A stretch of 63,966 bases of DNA from Chitinophagales bacterium. Its GTDB lineage: Bacteria; Bacteroidota; Bacteroidia; Chitinophagales; Chitinophagaceae. Under the pieces are notes generated by a model that did no database searches, was not told the DNA's origin, and was given only the letters and a program-made list of their open reading frames with translations. This document shows positions 1 through 9,181 of the stretch, piece by piece (position 1 is the stretch's first letter; each line of letters begins with the position of its first letter). Location of the stretch: NCBI GenBank assembly GCA_026931905.1, contig JAIXLB010000025.1:1-63966 (forward strand), in the 5' to 3' direction. Position numbers and translations under genes: made by a program.

Positions 1-52
1 ATGTATATTTTGTTGATTTAAAGATAATTTTATTTAATAATTGCACTTTTTA

Positions 53-82
53 TTGTTTTTATATATAAAAAAGCTATTTTTG
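53..82 (+). promoter_or_regulatory. Candidate promoter of the WecA/TagO-like gene
   Basis: A box TATTTTTG at 75-82 matches the Bacteroidota -7 consensus TAnnTTTG, and a TTG at 53-55 lies 19 bases upstream of it, the expected spacing for the -33 element. Transcription would start near 88-90, leaving a leader of about 70 bases. Consensus match only. Confidence 0.45.
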
Positions 83-161
83 TAATCTTAACTCCCCTAT
101 TAAGAATAAAATTTAGTTGAATTACTAACTAAAAAACTTTATTCACACTTACTATAACTGT

Positions 162-1277
162 ATGGAACAAATAATTTTAGGTGTAATAATTTCTTTTGCT
201 GTAGGGTTTTATGCTATTCCTGTAATTATTACTGTAGCCAACCAAAAGAAGTTGTACGACATTCCAGATGAAAGAAAAGTGCATACAAAACCAATTTCTT
301 CTTTAGGAGGTTTAGGCATTTTTGTAGCATTTATGATGGGCTTTTTAATGGCTGTTGGTTCTATTTCAATAGTTAAAGGTTTTCAATATATCGTAGCCTC
401 TTTTATGGTTATTTTCTTTTTTGGTATTAAAGATGATATATTGGTTTTATCCCCAGTAAAAAAGTTATTTGGGCAAATTATAGCAGCTTGTATTTTAATT
501 TTTGGTGCTGGCTTGGTAATAACCAATATGCACGGATTTTTAGGCATTCATGCCATTACTTATACAAGTGGCTGTGTTTTAACTTTTTTTACCATTATTG
601 TTATAATGAATGCTTATAATTTAATTGATGGAGTTGATGGGCTTGCTGGAACAATTAGTGTTATTACATCTTCCATTTTTGGTTTTTTCTTTTTAGTTAA
701 TGGAGATATTTTTTATAGCGTACTTGCTTTTTCATTTACTGCAAGTGTATTTGGTTTTTTAATTTATAATTATTCTCCTGCTAAAATATTTATGGGCGAT
801 ACTGGTGCAATGTTAAGTGGTGCTGTAAATGCTATTTTAGTTATTCATTTTATTTCTACAGCTAAAACAGCCCCTGTGTTAGCTATAGAAGCTGCACCAG
901 CTATGGGTTTTGGAATTTTATTAATGCCATTGTTAGATACGTTAAGAGTATTTTCTTTACGCATGATTCATGGTCGCTCACCTTTTTATCCTGATAGAAA
1001 TCACTTACATCATTTTCTATTAGATAGAGGTTGTACGCACACTCAAGTTACTTTAGTTATTGCTCTAAGTACTGTTGTATTTGCTTTTCTTACCTATATT
1101 GCTTTGCCTTTAGGTACTACTTGGGTAATTTTATCTCAGATAATTATTTTCTTTACAGCCGTTTATACCATTTATCTTACCAGACCCAATAAATCAAAAG
1201 TTTCTCCATTGCGAATTGTAAAAAGCGATTTTGAAGAAAGAGAAAATATTAGCTCTAATAGTTTTATTTCTAAATAA
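162..1277 (+). CDS. Undecaprenyl-phosphate sugar-1-phosphate transferase (WecA/TagO/MraY family)
   Basis: Polytopic inner-membrane protein of 371 residues that should transfer a sugar-1-phosphate (GlcNAc-1-P in the best known members) from a UDP-sugar to undecaprenyl phosphate, the first lipid-linked step of O-antigen, capsule or similar glycans. Family motifs are in order: the acidic pair GIKDD at 88-92, NLIDGVDGLAG at 153-163, FMGDTGA at 210-216, and a late cytoplasmic NHLHH motif near residue 283. At least nine hydrophobic segments are visible. The length suits WecA/TagO better than MraY, and no murein genes are adjacent. The GT4 gene at 4907 may act in the same surface-glycan route. The exact sugar cannot be told from sequence. 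Confidence 0.88.
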   Translation: MEQIILGVIISFAVGFYAIPVIITVANQKKLYDIPDERKVHTKPISSLGGLGIFVAFMMGFLMAVGSISIVKGFQYIVASFMVIFFFGIKDDILVLSPVKKLFGQIIAACILIFGAGLVITNMHGFLGIHAITYTSGCVLTFFTIIVIMNAYNLIDGVDGLAGTISVITSSIFGFFFLVNGDIFYSVLAFSFTASVFGFLIYNYSPAKIFMGDTGAMLSGAVNAILVIHFISTAKTAPVLAIEAAPAMGFGILLMPLLDTLRVFSLRMIHGRSPFYPDRNHLHHFLLDRGCTHTQVTLVIALSTVVFAFLTYIALPLGTTWVILSQIIIFFTAVYTIYLTRPNKSKVSPLRIVKSDFEERENISSNSFISK

Positions 1278-1384
1278 AAAGCCTCTTTATTATACTTTTT
1301 CAAAGTGCTTGAATAGGTTATAATCCATCTTATTTATCCATTTCAATTTAATTCTTTAAAAAAGAAAATATTTTTTACATAAAT

Positions 1385-1418
1385 AAGAACAGCGTATCAA
1401 AATTGATACGCTGTTCTT
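1385..1418 (-). terminator. 16-bp perfect hairpin after the Cys/Lys-rich peptide gene
   Basis: Arms 1385-1400 and 1403-1418 are perfectly complementary with only two bases between them. The hairpin lies 20 bases beyond the stop of the small gene ending at 1439 and is followed on that strand by an A/T-rich but not purely T tract. It is probably a terminator or 3'-end stabiliser. It could also serve the upstream plus-strand gene ending at 1277. Confidence 0.6.
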
Positions 1419-1438
1419 GAATACAGTTGGTTTTGTTC

Positions 1439-1630
1439 TTATGATTTTTTCTCTGCTTTCTTTTCTGCTTTTGCATCTTTTTTGCAACAAGCTTTATCTT
1501 TAGTATCTTTCTTAGCTTCTTTCTTGCAACAGTCTTTTTTATCGCCTTTGCAATCTTTTTTGTCGCCACAAGCTAATGCTACTCCTACAAACAACATTAC
1601 TGAGGCTGCTAACATGAATAACTTTTTCAT
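1439..1630 (-). CDS. Small exported Cys/Lys-rich peptide (63 aa)
   Basis: I do not recognise a characterised family. Residues 1-20 form a clear signal peptide (MKK, then a hydrophobic stretch, then ALA) directly followed by Cys21. Cleavage could be by signal peptidase I after ALA, or by signal peptidase II if Cys21 is lipidated, although Ala at -3 is a weak lipobox. The mature ~43 residues are almost only Lys, Asp, Glu, Ala and Cys, with six cysteines (21, 27, 34, 35, 48, 49) in repeated units such as KKDCC and KACCKK. This composition suggests metal or thiol binding in the periplasm or on the surface, but that is inference. The gene is monocistronic with a strong hairpin behind it. A 64-residue ORF in another frame over the same bases is a shadow. 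Confidence 0.75.
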   Translation of the reverse strand: MKKLFMLAASVMLFVGVALACGDKKDCKGDKKDCCKKEAKKDTKDKACCKKDAKAEKKAEKKS

Positions 1631-1787
1631 AATTGTATTTTTTTTGTGATAGAATGTTAATTTAATTTGTAAAAGTAAGGGTTTAGATAATACAAAACAC
1701 TTTTATACCTAAATTTATAAATGTGCTACAATTTACAGTAAAATAAAAAACTCAATTAGCCCGACTTTTTATAAAAAATGTCTATTC

Positions 1788-2447
1788 TTATTTCCAACTT
1801 GCCAAAACAGTAACACCACCTTTTACAACTTGGTTTAATTGTACATTTATTTGTGTACCCACAGGCAATAAAACATCTACCCTGCTACCAAATTTTATAA
1901 AACCATATTCGTTGCATTGTTGTACTTGCTCTCCCACTTTTGTGTAATTACAAATTCTTTTTGCCAGTGCACCAGCAATTTGCTTGTACAAAATAGTGCC
2001 ATAATTATTTTTAACCACCACACTCCATCTTTCATTTTCTGTAGAACTTTTAGGATGCCATGCTACTAAATATTTCCCTTTGTGATATTGATTATACAAC
2101 ACTTCTCCGCTTACAGGGTTTCTATTTACATGCACATTAGCAGGGCTCATAAAAATACTTACCTGTATTCTTTTGTCTTTAAAATATTCTTCATCAATAG
2201 TTTCCTCTATTACAACAACTTTCCCATCTGCAGGACAAACTATTTTGTTATCATCTATCGTTAATTTTCTATTAGGTATTCTAAAAAAAGAAATAATAAA
2301 AAGCAAAACAATAAGTGTAACAATAAAAATAATTAAAGCCAACCAGGGCATAGAGGAAGTTAAAAAATAAAAAGATGCAACATTAATTACTCCAAAAATA
2401 AATGCTGCAATGCCTATAGATTGATAGCCCTCTTTATGAATAGTCAT
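1788..2447 (-). CDS. psd: Phosphatidylserine decarboxylase, short form
   Basis: Converts phosphatidylserine to phosphatidylethanolamine at the inner membrane. The 219-residue protein has two N-terminal membrane segments (about 12-30 and 35-55), then the soluble decarboxylase domain with a conserved VHVNRNPVSG stretch. Near the C-terminus is the self-processing motif FGSRVDV (around residue 187), whose Ser would become the pyruvoyl group, giving a large beta and a tiny alpha chain. The length fits the short, archaeal/Bacteroidota-type enzymes rather than the ~300-residue E. coli form. No pssA partner is adjacent; the gene appears transcribed alone from the box at 2465-2472. Confidence 0.9.
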   Translation of the reverse strand: MTIHKEGYQSIGIAAFIFGVINVASFYFLTSSMPWLALIIFIVTLIVLLFIISFFRIPNRKLTIDDNKIVCPADGKVVVIEETIDEEYFKDKRIQVSIFMSPANVHVNRNPVSGEVLYNQYHKGKYLVAWHPKSSTENERWSVVVKNNYGTILYKQIAGALAKRICNYTKVGEQVQQCNEYGFIKFGSRVDVLLPVGTQINVQLNQVVKGGVTVLASWK

Positions 2448-2464
2448 TAAAAAAAATTGAATAG

Positions 2465-2472
2465 CAAATGTA
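2465..2472 (-). promoter_or_regulatory. Candidate -7 box for psd
   Basis: On the minus strand this reads TACATTTG, an exact TAnnTTTG match 17 bases before the psd ATG. I see no convincing TTTG element at the -33 spacing, so this is a partial promoter match. Confidence 0.35.
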
Positions 2473-2609
2473 CTATTAGTTTCTTATTCTTTTTTTGAAT
2501 TAGCATCGTAATAAAATTTTTATTTTAAAAATCACTCATAAGATATTTAGTTGTAAAAGAAAATATTTCAGAAAAGACAGTTTCAATTTTTATTACTGAA
2601 TTTTTGTTT

Positions 2610-2617
2610 TACTTTTG
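2610..2617 (+). promoter_or_regulatory. Candidate -7 box for pyrG
   Basis: TACTTTTG is an exact match to TAnnTTTG. The -33 position lacks a clear TTTG. If used, transcription would begin near 2624 and the mRNA would carry the stem-loop at 2693-2736. Confidence 0.4.
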
Positions 2618-2692
2618 TACGACCTCTGAAACATTTTCTATTTTATTCTTTTAATTTCACAAGGTCATAAGGGTTTAAATTACTGTTAACGG

Positions 2693-2736
2693 TTAATCGT
2701 TTAAGTAAATATTTTTTATAAAAACTAAACGATTAA
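2693..2736 (+). promoter_or_regulatory. Stem-loop in the pyrG leader
   Basis: TTAATCGTTTA at 2693-2703 is the perfect reverse complement of TAAACGATTAA at 2726-2736, with a 22-base AT-rich loop, ending 31 bases before the pyrG ATG. pyrG leaders are regulatory in other phyla. Here it may be an attenuator, an operator or an RNA stabiliser; none is shown. There is no U-run directly after it, so a simple terminator is less likely. Confidence 0.4.
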
Positions 2737-2758
2737 TACAAATTTTATTCTTTATTAA

Positions 2759-4417
<1,659 letters not shown>

Positions 4418-4445
4418 AGATAAAACGAAGAAAACTATTTTAAAA

Positions 4446-4715
4446 TTAAGCAATAACAACATTTGCCATTACTTCTTCGTATTGTTTTTGAGTTTCAAAT
4501 GTAAGTTTATCAAAACTTATTTCTAACTGAGGAATTAATTCAAGTAATGTATTTATTCTACCTTCAACATCTAAAAATTTATTAAGCACAACAACTCTTT
4601 TGAGTTCTAATAAGCACCAACCACTTTGAAATGTTCCTCTTTCATACCTAATGGTATATTCACTTTCGTTAAGAATGGCTTCTAATTTTTTTAATGTTGT
4701 TTGATTGTATTTCAT
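4446..4715 (-). CDS. Hypothetical 89-aa cytoplasmic protein
   Basis: No recognised family. It lacks a signal peptide and membrane segments, and is a mixed alpha/beta sequence with a VVVLNKFLDVEGR core. It converges on pyrG with a 28-base gap. On the minus strand a TAACTTTG box (4745-4752) sits 29 bases before the ATG, which supports it as an expressed gene. Codon use resembles its neighbours, and small proteins of this sort recur in Chitinophagaceae genomes by my recollection, which I could not check. Confidence 0.7.
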   Translation of the reverse strand: MKYNQTTLKKLEAILNESEYTIRYERGTFQSGWCLLELKRVVVLNKFLDVEGRINTLLELIPQLEISFDKLTFETQKQYEEVMANVVIA

Positions 4716-4892
4716 GAATACGCTAAATAAATTTTACAATACCTCAAAGTTAATCAAACTCTTTAGGCATTACTGTTTTCATTTATCCACACATTGTATA
4801 AAAAAAGAACTGCACTTTTACTCAATTTGGAAAACTTTAAGCAAATACAAGTGTTTAAAGCCTTACAGGTTATAATTTACAGTTGCATAATA

Positions 4893-4900
4893 TACATTTG
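4893..4900 (+). promoter_or_regulatory. Exact TAnnTTTG box six bases before a start codon
   Basis: TACATTTG at 4893-4900 precedes the ATG at 4907 by six bases. Because Bacteroidota transcripts start several bases after this box, the glycosyltransferase mRNA could be leaderless. The -33 spacing position has no clear TTTG. Confidence 0.4.
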
Positions 4901-4906
4901 CTTGCT

Positions 4907-6034
4907 ATGCGAATTGCAATTAATACAAGAATAACTTTAATGCACAATACAAGTGTTTACAAAGCATATATGTATAATGTATTGCAATCTTTAATACTCA
5001 ACCATTCAACACACGAATTTTTAATTGTAGTTGATTTTCCTTCTTCTAAAACTTTGTTTCAAGCAAATAATGTAACACAGCAAATAATTGGTTCTAAAAC
5101 TAAAATTGGAGTTGCTGCAAAATATTGGTACGATATACAACTTGCAAAAGCCATAAAAAAATTTAATGCCGATGTTGTACTACACTTTGATTGCAGAACT
5201 ATTGCTACCATAAAAACTCCTCAAATAATTATTGTACACAACTTTTCATTTATTCACAACACAACTTTTTTATCCCATTCAGAAAAAATATTTTTTAAAC
5301 TTTACGAAAAAAAATGGCTGCAAAAAGCATCAACTATTGTTACATTAAGCCAGTTTACCCAACAACAAATTGCCAAAAGTTTTACAGTTGAAATCAATAA
5401 AATTCACACTATACCAATTGCTGCAAGAAATATATTTACTGAATTAAATCAAGAAAATAAAGAGGCAACAAAACTTGTATTTGCAGCAGGCAATGAGTAT
5501 TTTTTATACATAGGAAGCACACACATAGAAAGCAATTTAATACAATTATTAAAAGGCTTTTCACTATTTAAAAAAAGGTTACAAAGCAGTATGAAGTTGT
5601 TGGTTATTGCAGCATCAACAAACGATGATGTAGCAATAAAAGAAAAATTAGCCACCTATAAATACAAAGAAGATGTATTGCTATTGCAAGATATTTCTGA
5701 AATAGATGTAGCAAAAATTACTGCTTCTGCTTATGCCCTTATTGATGCATCATTAAAAAAAGATTATTGCATTACTGTAATAGAAGCCATACAATGCAGC
5801 ATTCCTGTAGCTTGCAGTAATATAGGCTGCTTGCCTGAAACAGTTGAAGATGCGGCTTTGCTTTTTAACCCTTTTGACGAAAAAAATATAGCCGAACAAT
5901 TAATGTTATTGTATAAAGATGAAAACCTAAGAAACGATTTAATAGAAAAGGGAAGAAAAATATCTTCAAAAATTTCGTTTGAAAATACGGTACAATCTTT
6001 TTACAAAACTATAGAACAAACAGTTAATAGATAA
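4907..6034 (+). CDS. Glycosyltransferase family 4
   Basis: GT-B fold, retaining sugar transfer from a nucleotide sugar to a glycan or lipid acceptor, cytoplasmic face. The C-terminal half shows the GT4 pattern: a FLYIGS strand opening the donor domain, then a DYCITVIEAIQCSIPV segment carrying the conserved Glu that contacts the donor, followed by a GCLPE loop. I place the start at ATG 4907 (MRIAINTRI), which is typical of GT4 N-termini; an in-frame TTG at 4883 would add eight residues that overlap the promoter box. It heads a plus-strand run with gldC, yqeY and cvpA. The acceptor is unknown. Confidence 0.85.
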   Translation: MRIAINTRITLMHNTSVYKAYMYNVLQSLILNHSTHEFLIVVDFPSSKTLFQANNVTQQIIGSKTKIGVAAKYWYDIQLAKAIKKFNADVVLHFDCRTIATIKTPQIIIVHNFSFIHNTTFLSHSEKIFFKLYEKKWLQKASTIVTLSQFTQQQIAKSFTVEINKIHTIPIAARNIFTELNQENKEATKLVFAAGNEYFLYIGSTHIESNLIQLLKGFSLFKKRLQSSMKLLVIAASTNDDVAIKEKLATYKYKEDVLLLQDISEIDVAKITASAYALIDASLKKDYCITVIEAIQCSIPVACSNIGCLPETVEDAALLFNPFDEKNIAEQLMLLYKDENLRNDLIEKGRKISSKISFENTVQSFYKTIEQTVNR

Positions 6035-6040
6035 TAGTTT

Positions 6041-6048
6041 TACCTTTG
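6041..6048 (+). promoter_or_regulatory. Candidate -7 box for gldC
   Basis: TACCTTTG matches TAnnTTTG exactly and lies 29 bases before the gldC ATG, in the short gap after the glycosyltransferase. It suggests gldC can be transcribed independently. The -33 element is unclear. Confidence 0.35.
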
Positions 6049-6077
6049 CCCTTCTTTAATTTTTATAAAACTATATT

Positions 6078-6425
6078 ATGCAAAAATCAACAATCACTAT
6101 TGATGTAAATTTAGATGAAAATAAAATTCCAGAACAAATTAATTGGAGTGCAAATAATACAAGTGCAGAAGCTGGACTTCCTGCTAAAGCAGTTATGCTT
6201 TCATTATGGGATGGCAACGAAAAAGCAGCTTTACGAATAGATTTATGGACAAAAGATATGATGGTTGATGAAATGGCAGATTTTTTTTATCAAACTTTTA
6301 TGGGTATGGCAGATACTTACAGCAGAGCAACTCAATATCAAGACTTAACTGATGATATAAAGAAATTTGCAAAAGAATTTATTGATAAATTTAACGCAAA
6401 ACAATTTAAAGAAAACAAAGCATAA
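6078..6425 (+). CDS. gldC: Gliding motility protein GldC
   Basis: A 115-residue soluble protein matching GldC, a small Bacteroidota-specific protein linked genetically to gliding in Flavobacterium but widespread in non-gliders. Recognisable features are the N-terminal STITIDVNLDE strand, the GLPAKAVMLSLWD segment, and the TKDMMVDEMADFF helix that typify the family. No signal peptide. It sits 43 bases after the GT4 gene and is followed closely by yqeY. Its biochemical role is not established. Confidence 0.88.
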   Translation: MQKSTITIDVNLDENKIPEQINWSANNTSAEAGLPAKAVMLSLWDGNEKAALRIDLWTKDMMVDEMADFFYQTFMGMADTYSRATQYQDLTDDIKKFAKEFIDKFNAKQFKENKA

Positions 6426-6456
6426 ATTAACTTCATTATTTAAAATTAATTACTGT

Positions 6457-6906
6457 ATGAGCTTAGAAATAAAAATAATGGCTGAAATGAAAGAAGCCAT
6501 GAAAGCTAAAGATGAAGCAGCTTTACGAGGCTTAAGAGCTATTAAAGCAGAAATAATAAAAGCAAAAACCGAACCTGGTGCCAATGGCATCATTTCTGAA
6601 GATGGCGAATTAAAATTATTACAACGCTTAGTAAAACAACGTAAAGACAGCTTGGAAATTTTTAATCAACAAAATCGTGCAGACCTTGCCCAAAAAGAAC
6701 AAGAAGAAATTAATATTATTGAAAAATTTTTACCAGCTCAACTTAGCGAAACAGAATTGGAAGAAATTTTAAAAACCATAATTAACAGTGTTGGGGCAAC
6801 CTCTGCAGCAGATATGGGAAAAGTAATGGGTATTGCAACAAAGCAATTAGCAGGCAAGGCAGATGGAAAAGCAATTAGCACAACTGTAAAAAAATTATTA
6901 GCTTAA
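6457..6906 (+). CDS. yqeY: GatB/YqeY domain protein
   Basis: About 149 residues, the stand-alone YqeY form of the helical domain also found at the C-terminus of GatB, the amidotransferase subunit that binds tRNA. The function of the free form is unknown, possibly linked to tRNA or amidation. Typical features are the N-terminal MKEAMKAKDE helix, LRAIKAEI, and a LPAQLSE motif before the C-terminal three-helix part ending in VKKLLA. The start is set at ATG 6457 (MSLEIKIM); a longer reading from 6367 overlaps gldC and has no family match. Confidence 0.9.
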   Translation: MSLEIKIMAEMKEAMKAKDEAALRGLRAIKAEIIKAKTEPGANGIISEDGELKLLQRLVKQRKDSLEIFNQQNRADLAQKEQEEINIIEKFLPAQLSETELEEILKTIINSVGATSAADMGKVMGIATKQLAGKADGKAISTTVKKLLA

Positions 6907-6915
6907 CCCTCAATA

Positions 6916-7452
6916 ATGCTAATAGACGCCATTGTAATAACTTTATTTATTTGGGCTATTATTAAAGGATTTTCACAAGGCTTTATAGTAGCCATATTTT
7001 CTACAATTGCTATTTTTATTGGTTTAATAGCTGCTGTAAAACTAAGTGCTGTTACAGCAAATTATTTACACGAAAAAGCAAACTTAACCATGCAATGGTT
7101 GCCTATACTTTCGTTTGCATTGGTAATGTTTGTAACTGTAATATTGGTAAGAATATTAGCCAAAATTATTCAGCGTACTATGGAGTTTGCGGCTTTGGGT
7201 TGGTTGAATAAAGTTGCAGGAATCGTTTTATATTTATTATTATTTACAACAGTTTTTAGTGTGGTTTTATTTTATGCAAAGGAAATAAAATTTATTTCAG
7301 AAGATACCATTCTTGCTTCAAAAACCTATAAATTTATACAGCCTTTAGCCCCATTTGCTATCAATGGAGTTGGAAAAATTATTCCTGTTTTTAAAGATAC
7401 TTTTCATCAACTTGAAATGTTTTTTGATGCTGTAGCTACAAGAGCATCTTAA
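6916..7452 (+). CDS. CvpA family inner-membrane protein
   Basis: 178 residues with four hydrophobic segments (about 5-22, 27-45, 62-85, 102-122) and a soluble C-terminus, as in CvpA/colicin V production proteins. The N-terminal pattern MLIDAIVITLF followed by KGFSQGF is characteristic. CvpA-like proteins affect envelope homeostasis; the molecular function is not settled. It lies nine bases after yqeY and probably ends the gldC-yqeY-cvpA run. About 190 bases without a gene follow. Confidence 0.85.
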   Translation: MLIDAIVITLFIWAIIKGFSQGFIVAIFSTIAIFIGLIAAVKLSAVTANYLHEKANLTMQWLPILSFALVMFVTVILVRILAKIIQRTMEFAALGWLNKVAGIVLYLLLFTTVFSVVLFYAKEIKFISEDTILASKTYKFIQPLAPFAINGVGKIIPVFKDTFHQLEMFFDAVATRAS

Positions 7453-7641
7453 ATAACAAGAAGAATGGGTTGTTTTGTTAGGCATTATTCAACCAATAAA
7501 AAATTTCTTTTTTCTATAAAAACAATAACTTAGCGGCAGAGAGAATTTTTTAAAACAAAAAACTAAAAAAGTATAAGTATTTTAAAAATCATTTTACTTT
7601 ATTTTTATTAGCCTTAATTAGCATAATGTAATAACCCCAAC

Positions 7642-8400
7642 ATGAAGTACACAATTAAACAACAAGATAAATTCAAATACTTAGAAGAAGGAGAAGGCGA
7701 GCCACTACTATTGCTTCATGGATTATTTGGAGCATTAAGCAATTTTGCAGATTTAATAGAGCATTTTAGAAAAACACATAAGGTTATTGTACCCATGCTG
7801 CCTTTATTTGAGTTGGATATTTTTCATACAACTGTAGGAGGCTTACAAAAATTTGTACATAAATTTATTGAAGCCAGAGATTACAACAACATTCATTTAT
7901 TAGGTAATTCTTTAGGAGGGCATGTAGCTTTAGTACATATATTAAAACATCCTGAAAGAATTAAAACTTTAACACTAACGGGCAGTAGTGGATTGTTTGA
8001 AAATGGAATGGGTGATAGCTATCCTAAACGTGGCGATAAAGAATATATACGCAAAAAAACAGAAATTACTTTTTACGATCCTGCGATGGCAACTGAAGAA
8101 TTGGTTGATGAAGTTTTTGAAATTACTAATAACAGACTAAAAGTAATTAAAATAATTTCCTTAGCTAAAAGTGCTATACGAAATAATTTAGGAGAAGAAC
8201 TTAATCAAATAAAACAACCCACTTTACTCATTTGGGGAAATAATGATATTATTACACCACCCTTTGTAGGGCAAGAATTTAATAAACTTATTAAAAATAG
8301 CGAATTACACTTTATTGACAAATGTGGTCATGCTCCAATGATGGAAGTTCCTGAGGAATTTAATATAATTTTAGAGGGTTTTCTTACTAAGCATAAATAA
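7642..8400 (+). CDS. Alpha/beta hydrolase
   Basis: 252-residue single-domain hydrolase without a signal peptide. It has the oxyanion-hole motif LLLHGLFG (23-30), nucleophile elbow GNSLGG with Ser90, acid WGNNDIITPP near residue 200, and catalytic His in CGHAPMMEVP near 230. The family covers esterases, lactonases and C-C hydrolases; the substrate cannot be predicted. The following CBS-domain gene begins 16 bases downstream, so they are probably co-transcribed. Confidence 0.88.
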   Translation: MKYTIKQQDKFKYLEEGEGEPLLLLHGLFGALSNFADLIEHFRKTHKVIVPMLPLFELDIFHTTVGGLQKFVHKFIEARDYNNIHLLGNSLGGHVALVHILKHPERIKTLTLTGSSGLFENGMGDSYPKRGDKEYIRKKTEITFYDPAMATEELVDEVFEITNNRLKVIKIISLAKSAIRNNLGEELNQIKQPTLLIWGNNDIITPPFVGQEFNKLIKNSELHFIDKCGHAPMMEVPEEFNIILEGFLTKHK

Positions 8401-8416
8401 TTTTTTTATTGATTAA

Positions 8417-9076
8417 ATGTTAGCAAAGCAATTAATACAAACCAATTTTCCTACTATAAATTTATCAGATAAAGTAGCAACAGCATTAGATTTAATGGAA
8501 AATTTTGATGTACAACATTTACCTGTATTGTACGAAGAAAAATTTGCAGGGCTTGTAAGTAAAGATGATTTATTGGATACAGATGAAAATGCACCTGTTG
8601 CTGCTTTACAAAATCATTTTGCTGTTGTTTCTGTAAAAGCAGAAGAGTATTATTTAGCAGCTTTAAAAATTGCAGCAGAACATCAATTATCTGTTGTAGC
8701 AGTTGTAAATGAACAAAAGGAATTGCAAGGCATAATTACACTCATTGAACTAATAAAAGCTACAGCCAATTTTTTAAGTTGCAATGAACCAGGAGGGTTA
8801 ATAGTTTTAGAAACAGAAAAAAGACATTTTTCATTTGGAGAAATTAGTAGATTAATTGAAACAAACGATGCTTACATTACCCAATTAAATACTACCATAG
8901 AACAAGAAACTGGATTAATTATCGTAACTATAAAAGTAAACACTCTTGAAATAAGCGATATTATTGCTACGCTGCAAAGGTTCGATTACATTGTTCGTTA
9001 TTATTTTGGCGAAGAACAGTACAACAACGAATTGAAGGAAAACCTTAACCAGCTTATGTTTTATTTAAACATGTAA
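8417..9076 (+). CDS. CBS-pair protein with C-terminal ACT-like domain
   Basis: 219 residues. Two CBS motifs fill about 1-120 (LIQTNFPTI... and VKAEEYYLAALKIA...), a fold that senses adenosine nucleotides. Residues about 130-205 look like an ACT-like domain (GLIVLETEKRHFS... then GLIIVTIKVN...), a ligand-binding fold. No catalytic domain is attached, so it is probably a regulatory sensor. Adjacent to an alpha/beta hydrolase and upstream of an outer-membrane protein. The ligand and target are unknown. Confidence 0.8.
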   Translation: MLAKQLIQTNFPTINLSDKVATALDLMENFDVQHLPVLYEEKFAGLVSKDDLLDTDENAPVAALQNHFAVVSVKAEEYYLAALKIAAEHQLSVVAVVNEQKELQGIITLIELIKATANFLSCNEPGGLIVLETEKRHFSFGEISRLIETNDAYITQLNTTIEQETGLIIVTIKVNTLEISDIIATLQRFDYIVRYYFGEEQYNNELKENLNQLMFYLNM

Positions 9077-9181
9077 AAATTATCTTCTTTTTTATTTGCC
9101 AATTAAGCTATATTTTTTTACTATTAGTTATTATTATTTATCAAAAGCATACATTTATAGTCACTTAAAAAATTTTTGTAG

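Noticed and set aside
1375..1569. 64-residue Lys-rich ORF overlapping the small Cys/Lys-rich gene
   Set aside because: It is another frame of the same low-complexity sequence, without a signal peptide, and it runs through the hairpin.
6367..6456. Extended start for yqeY inside gldC
   Set aside because: The 30 extra residues overlap gldC and do not match the family; ATG 6457 gives the canonical N-terminus.
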